A model generated the notes under the pieces. The model was not told where the DNA came from and did not search any database. It saw only the letters and a program-made list of their open reading frames with translations. From NCBI GenBank assembly GCA_036245805.1, contig BTRK01000001.1, positions 1,550,001 to 1,614,000 on the forward strand: DNA of 64,000 bases, read 5' to 3'. Shown here piece after piece: positions 11,701 to 22,570 of the stretch (position 1 is its first letter; each line of letters opens with the position of its first letter). The DNA is from Pristionchus mayeri. Taxonomy: Eukaryota; Nematoda; Chromadorea; Rhabditida; Neodiplogasteridae. A program made the position numbers and the translations under genes.

Positions 11701-14700
11701 TTAACAATTTATGAGAAATTGTATACCTCTGCAGGGAATTCTCGACTAAATGTGCGGGATGTGACCGTTCCATCGCCTCCTCCGACTGGGTGAGAAAGGC
11801 GAGGACCAACGTGTATCACATCGCATGTTTCGGATGCAACCAATGCAAGAGACAACTAAGGTTCGCATTGTGTTATCTATTATCTATTTCGTATATCACG
11901 TCATCTTTTAAGCCTTTATTCGATCTCAGTTTGTATCCATATTCTCAATAATTTCAGTACCGGCGAAGAATTCGCAATCCAGGAGAACAAGCTTCTGTGC
12001 AAACAGCACTATGTCGAGTTGGTCGAGGGAGACAACGGTGCGCTTTTTATCTGAATTTTGTCTGAAAAATGATGTTCTTTTTCGATGGCCGTTAACTGGT
12101 TCTATAGGGAGCTGGGCTGGTAATTCTTCAGTCATTTTCGGGAATTTCAAAATTAAATAATCGGAATAATAAAAAATATTCCAAAAAAAAACGGGAGTGG
12201 AGTTGCCGTCATGGCGTTTTGTTGGTACAATGTCTGCTGCATTCGCCACTGAGAAGAGCGTGTGCACATTGAAGTGTTTTCTTTCTTACTCCGACAGAAA
12301 AATCTCGTTTATCATTATGACAATTATATAATTCAGTTAATCAGTTATCACGTTTTCAGCAGCCTCGAAACAGAAAACGAAACGGGTGAGGACTACATTC
12401 ACTGATGAGCAGATCAATGTTCTCCAGGCAAGTCAAATTGAAAATGATTAAAGCAGAGATAATAAATGATAGATAAATCACGATTCCTTTTTGAGTTAGA
12501 TCAGTAATCTCAAGAGCTTCGGAAATCATAAGAAAGAGGAATTATGTAAATTTCGAAGCCTAAACATTCGCCCCTATATGAGAAAGTAAAATCCCCCCCC
12601 CCCCCCCCCAGTACTTATGGTGGACACTTAGATTTGTACCCAAAAAATAATATTAGGTTGAACAGAAAGTCTTTATAAACTGTTTTGCTCGATCACTGCT
12701 CAGTGCACGAGACCTTTGGTGTTCCCTCGCCTCTAGTGAATAACAAATGACAAAGGGACTATGTGGTCAACAACTCCCCATTCCACGCCTTTCATTCTGT
12801 TACTAGTAAGATCACGATGTTTGTTCACACGGCCTTGCACATCCGCAACGTTCTGTTATTCGTATTCCTCTCTCACACTACAATGAAGGAATAGGAACGT
12901 CAGTTGGCTGAAGTGTATGATTCATATGCCACTCACTACCAGACCATGCGCAATTGGTACCAACTCTTCGAGAAGGGGGACTTTTCCATGGATGATCATG
13001 ACCGGTCTGGGAGGCCACCCGAGCTGGATTTGGATGCGCTACGGATCGTAGTGGAATTGGATCCTTTCCAAATACCCGCGACATGGCAGCCACACTTGGG
13101 GTATCGCAAAGCACCATCGTAAAATGATTGGTCTCCATTGGCAAGAAGAAGAAGCTAGGCCGTTTCATACCTCACAAATTGACCCAAGACCAGTTTGACC
13201 ACCGTGTCGACGATTCCTTTTCTCTACTCACTCTTCACGCTGGAGATCGATGGGTGGACCGTCTCATAACATTGGTCGATAAGTGGGTCTGCTATGAGAA
13301 TCACCATAGGAAGGCACAGTGGGTGGATGTCAATGAGACCCCAAAGGACGTCGCAAAGCCTGACCTTCACCCTATGAAAATCTTGCTCTCTGCCTGGTGG
13401 GGAGTGGATGGCCCGATTTACTGGGAGCTCCTACCCGAGAAGCGGATAATTACTGGATATGTCTACACTAAACAACTACGGAATCTCAAGAAGAAATCCG
13501 CACAATCTGCCCTGAACGGCAAGAAAGTGTACTATCAACACGATAACGCCCGACCCCATGTTGTACGGCAGGTCAAGCAGGAGCTGTCCAAATATGGCTG
13601 GATGGTTCTCCCTCATACACCGTATTCTCCTGGCTTGGCCCCTTCGGATGATTGGTTGTTCTCGGATCTGACCCGTCATCTCGATCAGAGATCCTTCACT
13701 TTCCGTGGGGCGATCGAGGCCGCACTCAAGCAATATTTTGATTCGCGCCGAGATGGGTTCTATAAGGAGGGAATCCATAAGTTGCCTGAACGTTGGAGAT
13801 TTGTCGTAGATAACAATGGTGCATACGTTTGATTTCGCTCTTGCGCTTTATTGTCAGAAGAATTGAAATAAAAAGTTTATAAAGACTTTCTGTTCAACCT
13901 AATACTCTTCCTATCATTTTGAGATCATTATAAAGATGAGGGTTTTAGCAATCTACATTTCAGACTCACTTCAATATAGACAGCAATCCGGACGGTGCTG
14001 ATCTGGAGCGTATCGCCCAGCAGACTGGATTGTCCAAGCGGGTCACCCAGGTCTGGTTTCAGGTGCGTTCATCCTTAATTTGATGATATAGGATGATTTT
14101 AAAAAGTTATTAACAATGAATATCTCAAGTGAAGAAAGGAACTATATACACGGCGTTTACATGGGGTGGGCGAGAGATGAGAGAGCGCAGTGAAAGCAAT
14201 CTCTCGCGAATTTACATGCTCTCTCGCGATTGAATATTTTCTGGAAATTTGCCATAGAATGCAGTGTATATGTTTATAGGAGTGCGGGCTAGTATAATAC
14301 ATGTTCGTAATATATGCAGATACGTATCATTTCAGAATTCACGTGCAAGACAGAAGAAATACAACGTGAAGAAGCCTGGAACGGGTGAGATCTAATGAAG
14401 CTTGAAACCATATTTAAATTATAAGCATCAGGAGTATATGTTCTGTAGATACATACATACTTTGTTCTTGTGAAAATTATAAACCTTGACCCCTAATTAC
14501 GGCACTATGTCGGATGATAACCATCCGATGAGAACCAAAAAAATTACCCTTCTCCAGCATGTTCACAGGTTCCCAAGGTGTCAAAAATGCTTCTGTGAAA
14601 GTCCTACAGAAGGGCCCATTTTTTGGTTCTCATCCGGTGGGTTCTCATCCGACGGTTCTCATCCGGTGTAGTGCCCTAATTACCCCGTGTCATAAAGCTG

Positions 14701-15166
14701 ACAAAGCTATTAAACCTATAAATATACCATGTGTTTTCTCTCCAGGCGGTCACAGTCGCACGGACTCTCTTCCATCTTCCTCTGAAGATGCCCTCTCGCC
14801 CCACAGTGAAGTGAGCAGCGATGATTATCTACACCCTGCAAAGTGAGCTGTCCCGCATTCCAACCGGATGAGCTAGAGAGTGCATTGAAACAAATATGAC
14901 TCTTTACATGCTCTTTCATGAGTAGCTAATGCTTGGGAAAATTAGTACGACGTAACTTCTGCATAATGATTGCGTAAAATAAAATAAAGTATTGTAATTT
15001 ATGAAAAAATGTGCTTGTTTCACATTATATCTATTTACATAGGAGTATCATCTTATACAGTTGCTGATGTAAAACAATTGTTTACAGTATGGACGATGCG
15101 AGCATGCAACAGCATCATCGAATCGACATGATCGGGATGGGCATCCAGGCGATCGATTATGATTAG
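8781..15166 (+). CDS. lim-4: LIM-homeodomain transcription factor, LIM-4 / LHX6-8 (Arrowhead) type
   Basis: Two LIM zinc-finger domains plus a homeodomain, a DNA-binding regulator that in Caenorhabditis sets sensory and motor neuron identity. Exon 1 is 8781-8883 (acidic, Pro-rich). One or more exons lie in 9470-10250, for example around 9647-9723. The clear exons are 10458-10552 and 10662-10748 (LIM1: CSSC...HEAC, CCIC...CKGC), 11735-11860 and 11958-12037 (LIM2: CAGC...HIAC, CNQC), 12360-12427, 13974-14062 and 14336-14384 (homeodomain; recognition helix [13 protein letters not shown]), 14746-14842 and 15088-15166. The NSRARQKK helix, rather than NCRARHKK, points to nematode LIM-4. The homeodomain is split by an intron with a GC donor (CAG then GCAAGT, 12428) that contains a mariner. 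Alternative end: reading through the 14843 donor gives TGA at once (14844-14846), with AATAAA about 140 bp on. Exons between 8884 and 10457 are uncertain. Confidence 0.88.
12593..12609. repeat. Poly-C tract, 17 bases
   Basis: Uninterrupted C run in the homeodomain intron, ending about 43 bp before the left end of the mariner element. Confidence 0.95.
12653..13902 (+). mobile_element. mariner-family DNA transposon, complete ends, inactive
   Basis: A 1250-bp element flanked by TA on both sides (12651-12652 and 13903-13904), the mariner target duplication. The inverted terminal repeats, starting TTAGGTTGAACAGAAAGTCT, are identical over 29 bp (12653-12681 against 13874-13902). It sits inside the 1.5-kb intron splitting the lim-4-type homeodomain, in the same orientation as the gene. 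Intact ends with a broken transposase suggest it could only move using a transposase made elsewhere. Confidence 0.95.
12883..13832 (+). pseudogene. Degenerate mariner transposase (D,D34D)
   Basis: Encoded by the element at 12653-13902. Conserved pieces, in order: a helix-turn-helix region with [18 protein letters not shown], then [22 protein letters not shown] and [14 protein letters not shown]. The last two carry the second and third catalytic aspartates (codons at about 13542 and 13647) with exactly 34 residues between them, defining mariner. Damage seen: TAG three codons after the first candidate ATG; a one-base deletion near 13070, which moves the helix-turn-helix reading into another frame; and TGA (about 13123) where the family has Trp. 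The motif around the first catalytic Asp, normally T-C/G-D-E-K-W, reads TLVDKW, so that Asp is shifted or lost. Confidence 0.9.
14501..14675. mobile_element. MITE with GGCACTA ends, copy 1
   Basis: A 175-bp non-autonomous element in a lim-4-type gene intron. It begins GGCACTA and ends TAGTGCC, with repeated GGATGAGAACC / GGTTCTCATCC modules forming imperfect inverted arms around a core (cttctgtgaaagtcctacag). The flanks repeat ctaattac on both sides, an apparent 8-9 bp target duplication. A second copy is at 16239-16430. Duplication length would fit hAT- or P-like superfamilies, but this is not assigned. Confidence 0.85.
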
Positions 15167-17386
15167 CCTATTTTTTCTTTTCACTCTATTAAGTGATTAT
15201 TGATATCCCTATAATTACATCTAGTCTATCCCAAATTCGTAGCCTGTCCCCACTAATACGGTTAAATTGTGATCAGCTTTACTCTTTTCGCTCGTGATCT
15301 CATCTCTTCTACACATACGCTTTCTTCTTATCGATTCTCTATGTTCGATAAACTTACTGCTTTATTGTCAAGGCAAAGTAATATTCCATTCGTTCGTACA
15401 AGTTACGGACCGAAAATTAATATGACCAATAGTTGCCCTCCTCCTCTCCCTTTCCGAAATTCAATTATTGAAAGAAAATCCCGTGGATTGAAAATATATA
15501 TCCTATAAATAAATAGCATGTCTCTCTTTTGGTCGTCCCTAATCTTTATTACTATCCTTTGTTTCCTATGAAGATTTCTAGATATTTTTAAGAGCATATA
15601 TCCACTGAGTGGGGAGAATTGCATTCTTCATGCTCTCCATGACATGGCTCACTGGTTCTGCGGAGGAGGCTGGATAGTGTTGCTACCTCGCCATATCTTA
15701 AGGGCCGATCTCGCGCGATGCCGATTACAGCGCCCGCTCCTTCCTTGAGATGGGCTCCGATAGGTGGAATCGTCACTTCGTCATTTATTTATTATTTAAA
15801 TTGGTCTCGTCGTTAGTTCTTGTTTGCGAGGCAGTTACTCACACTCATTTTTCCAGTTAATATGGAATTTTGATTGAATGTTGTTCAACAACTCCTTCCG
15901 CGTCTCAAATAAATGTTTTGGAAAGGAAGAATATGCTTCTATCCATAAAAATTAGTCAAGTAAAATATTTCAAAGTAATTAAGAGAACTGTAAATTCAAT
16001 AATGTTGATTTGAGAATATATATTTTTTACTTGGAGTTTTCCTTTTTGAGTACACTCATTGTCTGTCAAGATGCAAAAATGAACAGCCATGATAGCAAGA
16101 GATTCAAAATAAGAATTCGCAAAACCAACCATGAACATGCAACGATGAAAGCCTTAGTAGATAGCTTTGAGAATTGAATAATTATATATTTTTTCAATAT
16201 GTCAAGCAATGTCGATTTTCTGCGCATCCATTTTTACTGGCACTAGGTCGGATGAGAACCGTCGGATGAGAACCCACCGGATGAGAACCAAAAAAATCAC
16301 CCTTCTCCAGCATGTTCACAGTATGTTCCCACAGTGTCAAAAATGCTTCTGTGAAAGTCCTACAGAAGGGTCATTTTTTGGTTCTCATACAGTGGGTTCT
16401 CATCCGACGGTTCTCATCCGGTATAGTGCCATTTTTACTGTTTTTGATATTCCTTACACTCAAATTTTCATCAGTTTCTTTCGAAAAGAACATTTAGCCT
16501 ATATCTCGTTTTCTAAAGAGCAGTCAATTAAAGAGCCAGCAATCGCAATTCTCCTCTTTCTTTGTCCTACTTGGTTCTTTCGCTTGTCTCCTACTTTATC
16601 TGATGCACAGATTCGCACATTTTCGCCTTGTATCTCGTTGCGAGTCTCAGACAGCCTCGTTCTGTCTCTAAAATTCCTAGAAACAATTTCCAGATCAGAT
16701 CACCCAGCATATTGAAAGAGCAACACGAAACATTATGCATGTTTCATGCGTAAGCAAGCGATAGTCAGTTAAAGAAATCTATCCCTTCTCCAGTAGTGCT
16801 GTGCATACTCAAAGCTCGATTAAGTCTACGTAGGTATATACACATTTGATTCTGATATACTGAGTGGATACTCTTTTTCCTATATGCTATGTGTTTGCAT
16901 TAAATCGAAAGCATTGTCAGCACTTTGATTCAAAGATCTGTTTCAAACATCGCGAGCGAAAACTGTTTCCCCTGTATCTACTCTCTATTGTCGTGTTCTA
17001 ATATTCATCTCTTCAGGATACGGCGTTATATCTACCATAAAGATTCAGCGAAAATATGGTGGACGAGATTTGGAAGTGAGACAGTTTCGTCTGGCTTGGC
17101 ATATAAAAAACATAACGTTAATCTTTTCAATTTGTTCAGAATATAGAGTAGAATACAGAAAAGGAGAATGTTTTATATACAGTTGCAGTATCTTCAATTC
17201 TCGATGGCATTGTTTTGCAGCGCGATATGTCTTCTGCTCCTGTTTATGTTGCTGTTGCTGCTGAGTTGCACTCGCAACTGTCGATCAGCCCCCGTCCTAG
17301 GACTCTCCATCTTCTTTCTCTGCTGTCAGTTAGATATTATCTGCATTTTTTTCTTTCCTAACCTCAATGCATTTTATTGATCGACC
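15167..17386. other. Intergenic between the LIM-homeobox and GT92 genes
   Basis: About 2.2 kb, AT-rich, containing the second GGCACTA MITE. Near its right end (17204-17270) a hydrophobic reading (MALFCSAICLLLLFMLLLLL) may be an upstream exon giving the GT92 protein its signal anchor, but I could not connect it in phase. Nothing else is supported. Confidence 0.5.
16239..16430. mobile_element. MITE with GGCACTA ends, copy 2
   Basis: A 192-bp relative of the 14501 element with the same termini, the same GGATGAGAACC modules (three at the left arm) and the same core. It is flanked by atttttact on both sides, a 9-bp apparent target duplication. Confidence 0.87.
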
Positions 17387-20300
17387 ATGAAGAAGTTGCA
17401 CTTTTTGTCAGTGACAATTGTAAACGATCAATCTTTAGCTATCTACCTGCGATCCGAATTCTACCAATTTGCCATTACCGGAGGTACGTATTTATCTTTT
17501 CCCCACGTCTCTTTTCGATTTTTTCTGTGTTGGTGAAGATGAGAGGAGCGTAAAGAGACACTATTAGTCACTAGGAACGTCTATTTATCGGCGATTCATA
17601 TCTTTCTGTTTTCCCATCTAAACACGTGTCAAATTTATGAAGATTATTTTCAAACTTTCTCACAAATGAAGTGAAAAATAAATTTCAGGGCGCGAGAATC
17701 TTGACGGAATCTATGTGAAAGACGCCTATCGTACCACTGATAACGAAATTCGATTTCTATATTTTAAAAATAGTGCATTTAGGTAAGCATATTACACGAT
17801 ACAATCATAAACAAAAAATTCAGATCACAATTGAAGTACTGGAACGGAGCCGAATTCACAGAGGTTCGAGAGCGGAGAGTCGATCCGATCATGCGTCTCT
17901 TCCTTCGGTGTCAGGTATACCAGACGAGAAATGGGGGTCGATAATCTTCTGATTAGAAGTCAGACACCTTATCCATTAGGTCACTTTCGAACCTTATAAT
18001 TATTCATTGGAACATTCCATTCAGATGGAAGCTCATATCGGCGTCGTACGCTACCAAAACGAGACTGATTCTGCATCCTCCCTGTGGCTCACGACTGGTG
18101 CTTCCAAAGAGAAGCATAGGATAAGAGTGCGGTAAGGTGTAGCTTGCCCATCCTACATAATGCAATCTCATTATGACAATATCAGGGACGTTCGGCCGCC
18201 GCCAAAATTCGATCCGGCTGAGTTCAAGTACCCCCATCGACTAGGAGTCTGCCTTCAGCCCATTTACTTCCATGCTGACTGGACTGTGTTTGTTCAGTAA
18301 GTTCATTACAAGAAGGAAAAATTACCATCATCAATGCAAAAGTAAATCTCATGTGCAAATGATATTCCCCCAGGGATTAGCATAAATTTGACTATCCAGA
18401 AACGATGTATCTTTACGAAGTTATAATTAATCCATTTCTGGGTTCTAGGTACTTTGAGTTCTGGCTCGCATCTGGTGCCACTAAATTCTACATCTACCTA
18501 CACTCGGCTTCTCGTCCTGTTCATGAGATACTCAACTTCTACAAGAAAAAATTGGGCTCAAATCTTGAGGTTTGCAGTGAAAATTTATTAAAAAATTTAA
18601 TTAAATGAACATACAAATCTGACTATAATAAATTATAAAAATCTACAGATAAATTAATTCTGTAGAAGGAATTATCGTTATTGCTGACTTATCCCTGTGA
18701 ATCCCATCCTTGCAGATCATACCATGGTCTGATCTACCCGTACAACAGAAAAATAAGGGCGACTTCCATCGAGACCCGAACTCGCGTCTCTTCAGAGTAG
18801 GCATCCACGCCGCTATAAACGACTGCCTGCTAAGGGCAAGGTTAGCTCTCCATAACTGCCTATAAAAACACAACATTGAATTACACATTTCTGTTAGGGA
18901 TTTTTTGGCGTTAAAATTTCTCAAGAACTAGAAATACATTTAGTTATATTTAAAACTTGATGATTTATAATGCTAATCAAAAAATTGCAAAAAGCGACCA
19001 AATTTTGCAATATCAAGTATCTACATTTAAAAACCAGGTATCAAGTCAAGTTCGTATCAATGCTTGATCTGGACGAGACTCTGCATGTACCCAATGGTGA
19101 GTGCCGATATGCGCATGGGGCTAATACTATTTCCTTCAGGGAACTCGATATTGAGTGAGTTGGAAGCGCTTGACAACGACTATCCACGCATGGGCACAGC
19201 TTCACTGCAGTGGATATACGCCGAACATGAAGTATTCTTTATCAGCATGGGCCACAGTATCCAAATTGCATTATATTGACTACATTGACAATTAATTACC
19301 AAATTTTATGCAATGGCCAAAAGGTATTCATATCCTATTCAGAATGAGAACCGTGATGCACGCTTCCCATACGAGATTCGCTTCAACTCCCTCGGAAACA
19401 TCAAGAAACCTATGGAAAACCAGGTAAGTGAATGTTGCCGTATATCACATATGCCTTGCATTTGCAGGTATTTTCTGTGTACACTGACTTCCGGAAGGTC
19501 ATCCAGCGGCCAGAGAGGGTGCAGATTGCTCACCAATTTCCAATTCATGCAGTGATTTTCCAGACTGTCCTCACTGATATTCACTCGACTCTAATCAATG
19601 AGTTACTGGACCCGGTGCTGTTCGACGTGCAGGATAAAAATGCAGTGGAAGCTGAAAGTGAGTTTGTCATCTGGGTTACGTATTCATCGTATTATGCATA
19701 AATCTTGCCCAATCATATTTCGTTCCCTGAAACCTAAATCCTTGTTCAGAGATGACCGATATTCCGCGGATATCTGGTGAGGGAAACCCGCTTTCATCTC
19801 CCTACAGATACTGGGAAGTACGGGTTCCAACGGCGAGGCTGAGCGTTGTTCATCTTCGGTATGTTTTAGCGTATCGACGACTCAGTGGTAGATTATCAAA
19901 CACATTATTAACTGCGTTTCGAGCTCTTCTGGAATTTATTATGCTTTTCTTTAGGATTATTCAGGAATTATCATATCAATTTCAGACGGTTCAACCCCGC
20001 CTTCCAAGGATCTGATCATGCCTATTCAAACAATACGCACGAATTCCGACCGTTTATTGAGAAAGCTCGGAATATGAACTTGAACTATGTCGCGCGGATT
20101 TCCAATGAGACGATTTGGGGTTAGTGAGAGCAGTGTGCACAGTTCCGCAACATTCAAAATATAAGTTCTGAGACGTGCATATTCGAATATGCTTATTCAA
20201 AAAATGTCAAATTATTGTCAGATTTTGACACCGGAGTGTGGCAAGCAATGATGAGCAATACTATTCGTACTCTGGAAGAGTGTCGATATTACCCCTTCAA

Positions 20301-20567
20301 TTACAATCAGCTAATCGGCAAGGGAGCGTGTCAGGTATAACAAACGAATTCACTATATAGTTTAATGTGTTTTGATGCAAACACGTTCTGAATACTGAGC
20401 AGAAGATACTAAGCAATACATTCCTATAAAGATATTTTACTCTGTATTTCCAGTCTGTCGCCAACTGTGAGCCACTGATCTCCGACTTGCAGCATTTCTC
20501 GAAAGTGGAACAGATTTGGATTAATATTGCTCATCGAGGGAGAGTATTCGAATACATAAAACATTGA
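17387..20567 (+). CDS. Glycosyltransferase family 92 (DUF23) protein
   Basis: GT92 enzymes (C. elegans GALT-1 is the characterised example, adding galactose to core fucose of N-glycans) are Golgi type II membrane proteins. The sequence shows the family order: GIYVKDAYRTTDNEIRFLYF, then RLGVCLQPIYFHADWTVFVQ, YFEFWLASGATKFYIYLHSA (the nucleotide-sugar core strand and helix), NDCLLRAR, FVSMLDLDETLHVPN with the metal-binding D-L-D-E at 19066-19077, then FPYEIRFNSLGN, a C-terminal SVVHLR segment at the end of an exon (about 19749-19858), FDTGVWQAM and a final exon ending EYIKH. At least twelve exons. The chosen ATG (17387) runs directly into the first family exon; the true N-terminus, expected to carry a signal anchor, may be upstream near 17204. 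Donor substrate and acceptor cannot be predicted. Confidence 0.8.
17930..17990 (-). pseudogene. tRNA-Arg(TCT) relic
   Basis: On the minus strand, inside a GT92 intron, the D-arm and anticodon arm of a tRNA-Arg are well kept: TGACCTAATGGATAAGG (A box and D arm), then TCTGACTTCTAATCAGA with anticodon TCT in a seven-base loop on a paired stem. The 3' half does not form a T arm (no TTCGA-type loop) and the acceptor ends pair poorly, so it is called a pseudogene, not a functional tRNA. Confidence 0.6.
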
Positions 20568-20729
20568 CCTACTTTTTTACATGAGCCATGAATGTAACAA
20601 CATTGATCTCAACTCGCTTAAGATCGGGTTTATCGCAAAAATTGTTCTATTTTGCTTAATAAATTTTTTTATGCGAGAAATGTATTCAAAAAGGAATACA
20701 AAATGTATTTTGAGAGAGAGAAAGGGGGC

Positions 20730-20747
20730 GGGGGGGGGGGGGGGGGG
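20730..20747. repeat. Poly-G tract, 18 bases
   Basis: Run of 18 G on the + strand, preceded by GGGGGC. It is the only one of the four tracts with G on the + strand. Confidence 0.95.
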
Positions 20748-20951
20748 CAGAGCGTTCGGTTTGCCGTAAGAGGGCTTTCTGTGGTTGAAGGTTATGATTA
20801 TATGATCTATACATCTCTTGAGATCTCATGGGAGGCCACTACTGAGATGCCTAGGCGAGACTACTACTGAGATGTCACTCACAAAGGAGAATACAACAAG
20901 CCAATATTAATTATATTATACTTTTTTATGAATTTTAAATAAATATATTAG

Positions 20952-21240
20952 TCCCATCGTCTCGAGTGATCTACCGTCAAGAAAGCCCCGCTGTCAGCGT
21001 TGTGAGTTCCTAACCGGCGCAAGTCAGGTGTTCGGCGGCAGGATGATCTACTTCGATGCTCAACGGAGATCCGTCACGATCGTCCCTACAGTTGACCAGA
21101 GAAGCCAAAGAAGATCCCATCCCTTGACCTAACGACGCTCTGAGACCGAAGATCCCCATTCTCTCCACACTGAAGTCACCCTCCTGCAGGACCATTGTGC
21201 CTGACGTCAGGATAAATATGATAAATATGATATGATATTA
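20952..21240 (+). repeat. Dispersed repeat copy 1, 5'-truncated retroposon-like
   Basis: Nearly identical to 24278-24560 from tcccatcgtctcgag to cctgacgtcaggataaat, ending in an AT-rich tail with repeated GATAAATAT-like units. The two copies share the 3' end, but this one starts later. The sequence atattagt occurs at both flanks, a possible 8-bp target duplication. A common 3' end, variable 5' end and simple-repeat tail are typical of non-LTR retrotransposon insertions; no coding part is present. Confidence 0.75.
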
Positions 21241-21440
21241 GTTTTTTGAGCAAATTATATATTGAACATATCTCCGAAAAATTAGTAAATTAGGTAAAAT
21301 TTAGTAAATTCATAATAAAATTAGTTGGCGACTCACATCACGTTTGTGAGAAAATATCGTAGTTTCACTTCACTTCGTGATTGAGACTTTGTGTTTAACA
21401 CACAGTAAGCAGATTTGAATATATTTTTTTGAAGCTTGTA

Positions 21441-21562
21441 CAGGCGCGGGCAATTGCTAATTGCACCTAGGTGTACTTACACCTAGGTGCATATAAAATA
21501 CACCGAGGTGCATACACCATGGTGTAAGCATTTATTTTTTAAATGCACCTCGATGTGCATTT
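21441..21562. repeat. Palindromic CACCTAGGTG-type cluster, copy 1
   Basis: Five spaced near-palindromes of the form CACC-NN-GGTG or close variants (cacctaggtg twice, caccgaggtg, caccatggtg, cacctcgatgtg). The left part (caggcgc...aattgctaatt then cacctaggtgta) reappears inverted at 30386-30452, so this is a dispersed short element. Confidence 0.75.
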
Positions 21563-21763
21563 CCAGAAGCTTCCTTGGTATTATATTTTTACTTATTGGT
21601 ACTATAATTCGAGTCCTAAAATTTTCTTAGTCTGTTCATGCCGGTTGGCTGGCTAAATATTCTGGAATCGATCTTCCGCCTCTCTCGTGTCATTATTGAT
21701 TGTGTTCGCGGTAATTGTCGTTTTCGTTCCGTTTTCTCATGTCGCCTAATCACTGCTACGTCA

Positions 21764-21899
21764 GGTAAAAATCCAAGAAGAAGTCCTTCACCAAGTACGC
21801 CAGAAGTGGCAGGAAGATGGTGGGAAGAACGCCATCGAGGGAGACCTCAACAAGATGAAGAAGTACTTCTCTAGCATGCGCGGCATCGTCCACACTCAG
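21764..21899 (+). pseudogene. Ribosomal protein L3 fragment, frameshifted
   Basis: Reads as the RPL3 segment SKKKSFTKYA in one frame and, after a one-base loss at the Ala-Arg-Lys step near 21804, KWQEDGGKNAIEGDLNKMKK and onward to HTQ in another. It is bounded by an acceptor-like AG at the left and a GCAAGT donor-like sequence at 21900. It covers only the middle of L3, so it is a broken exon, not the functional ribosomal gene. Confidence 0.8.
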
Positions 21900-22020
21900 G
21901 CAAGTTATTCAGTTATATTCTTCCTACCGCTGTATTTATATTTGGTTGCTAGATATTTATAGTATTTTATGGGTAGTATCCAGCATAAACCCGTATTAAA
22001 CTTCCCTTCTTTAGTCAGCT

Positions 22021-22570
22021 ATGAGTGACGCGGCTACCCATTCTCCTGCTCCTGCCCTTCTCAAGCCAGCCGACGAGGTTCCTCACACTACTCTCATCTC
22101 TGGAAACACTGAGAAAACGCCAAAGACTGCTGTTGCCAACACCGTAAGTCGCATTTGAACTAAATATGGAAAAAATATGCAAACCTGTTTTGGAAACCTT
22201 GTTCGAACCTTGTGCGCTCATCCCATTCCTGCTGCTCTGGAGCCCCCTCCAAAGGCCATTTTGTAATCACAAAAATACGCCGCTTCACTGTGTGCCCATT
22301 TGTCTCCCACTGTTTCGGAATTATCTGGCGTTCCTCTGTCCCGAAATCACTCGTATTGATGCTCGCTCGTTCGCAGCGGTGACTGTGTCCACCATGGCTA
22401 ACTGTGACTGACTTCATTTGCAGATCCTCATCAACCAGGTCTTCTCTCAGGATGATATGATCGGCACCATTGCTGTTACCCGCGGAAAGGGATTCAAGGG
22501 AGTCACTTCGAAATGGCATACCAAGAAGCTCCCTCGAAAGACCCAGTATTTTTTCCCTTTCACACTGTAG
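22021..22570 (+). CDS. Possible chimeric mini-gene: novel first exon joined to an RPL3 fragment
   Basis: Exon A (22021-22143, 41 codons) begins [19 protein letters not shown] and ends at a GTAAGT donor in phase 0. Exon B (22424-22570) starts after TTTGCAG, also in phase 0, and encodes [19 protein letters not shown], then [16 protein letters not shown], clearly ribosomal protein L3, followed by eight unrelated residues and TAG. Spliced, this is an uninterrupted reading frame of 89 residues. Exon A is a near-copy of the first exon of the gene at 23049. Whether exon B is really spliced to A, or is a leftover of the same broken L3 copy as 21764-21899, needs transcripts. It cannot have L3 ribosomal function, because most of the fold is missing. 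Confidence 0.42.

Larger units (their letters stand above)
20568..21763. other. Intergenic, repeat-rich
   Basis: About 1.2 kb after the GT92 stop codon. Contents: an 18-base G tract (20730-20747), a dispersed repeat copy (20952-21240), and a cluster of CACCTAGGTG-like palindromes (21441-21562). No coding exon is supported. Confidence 0.6.
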
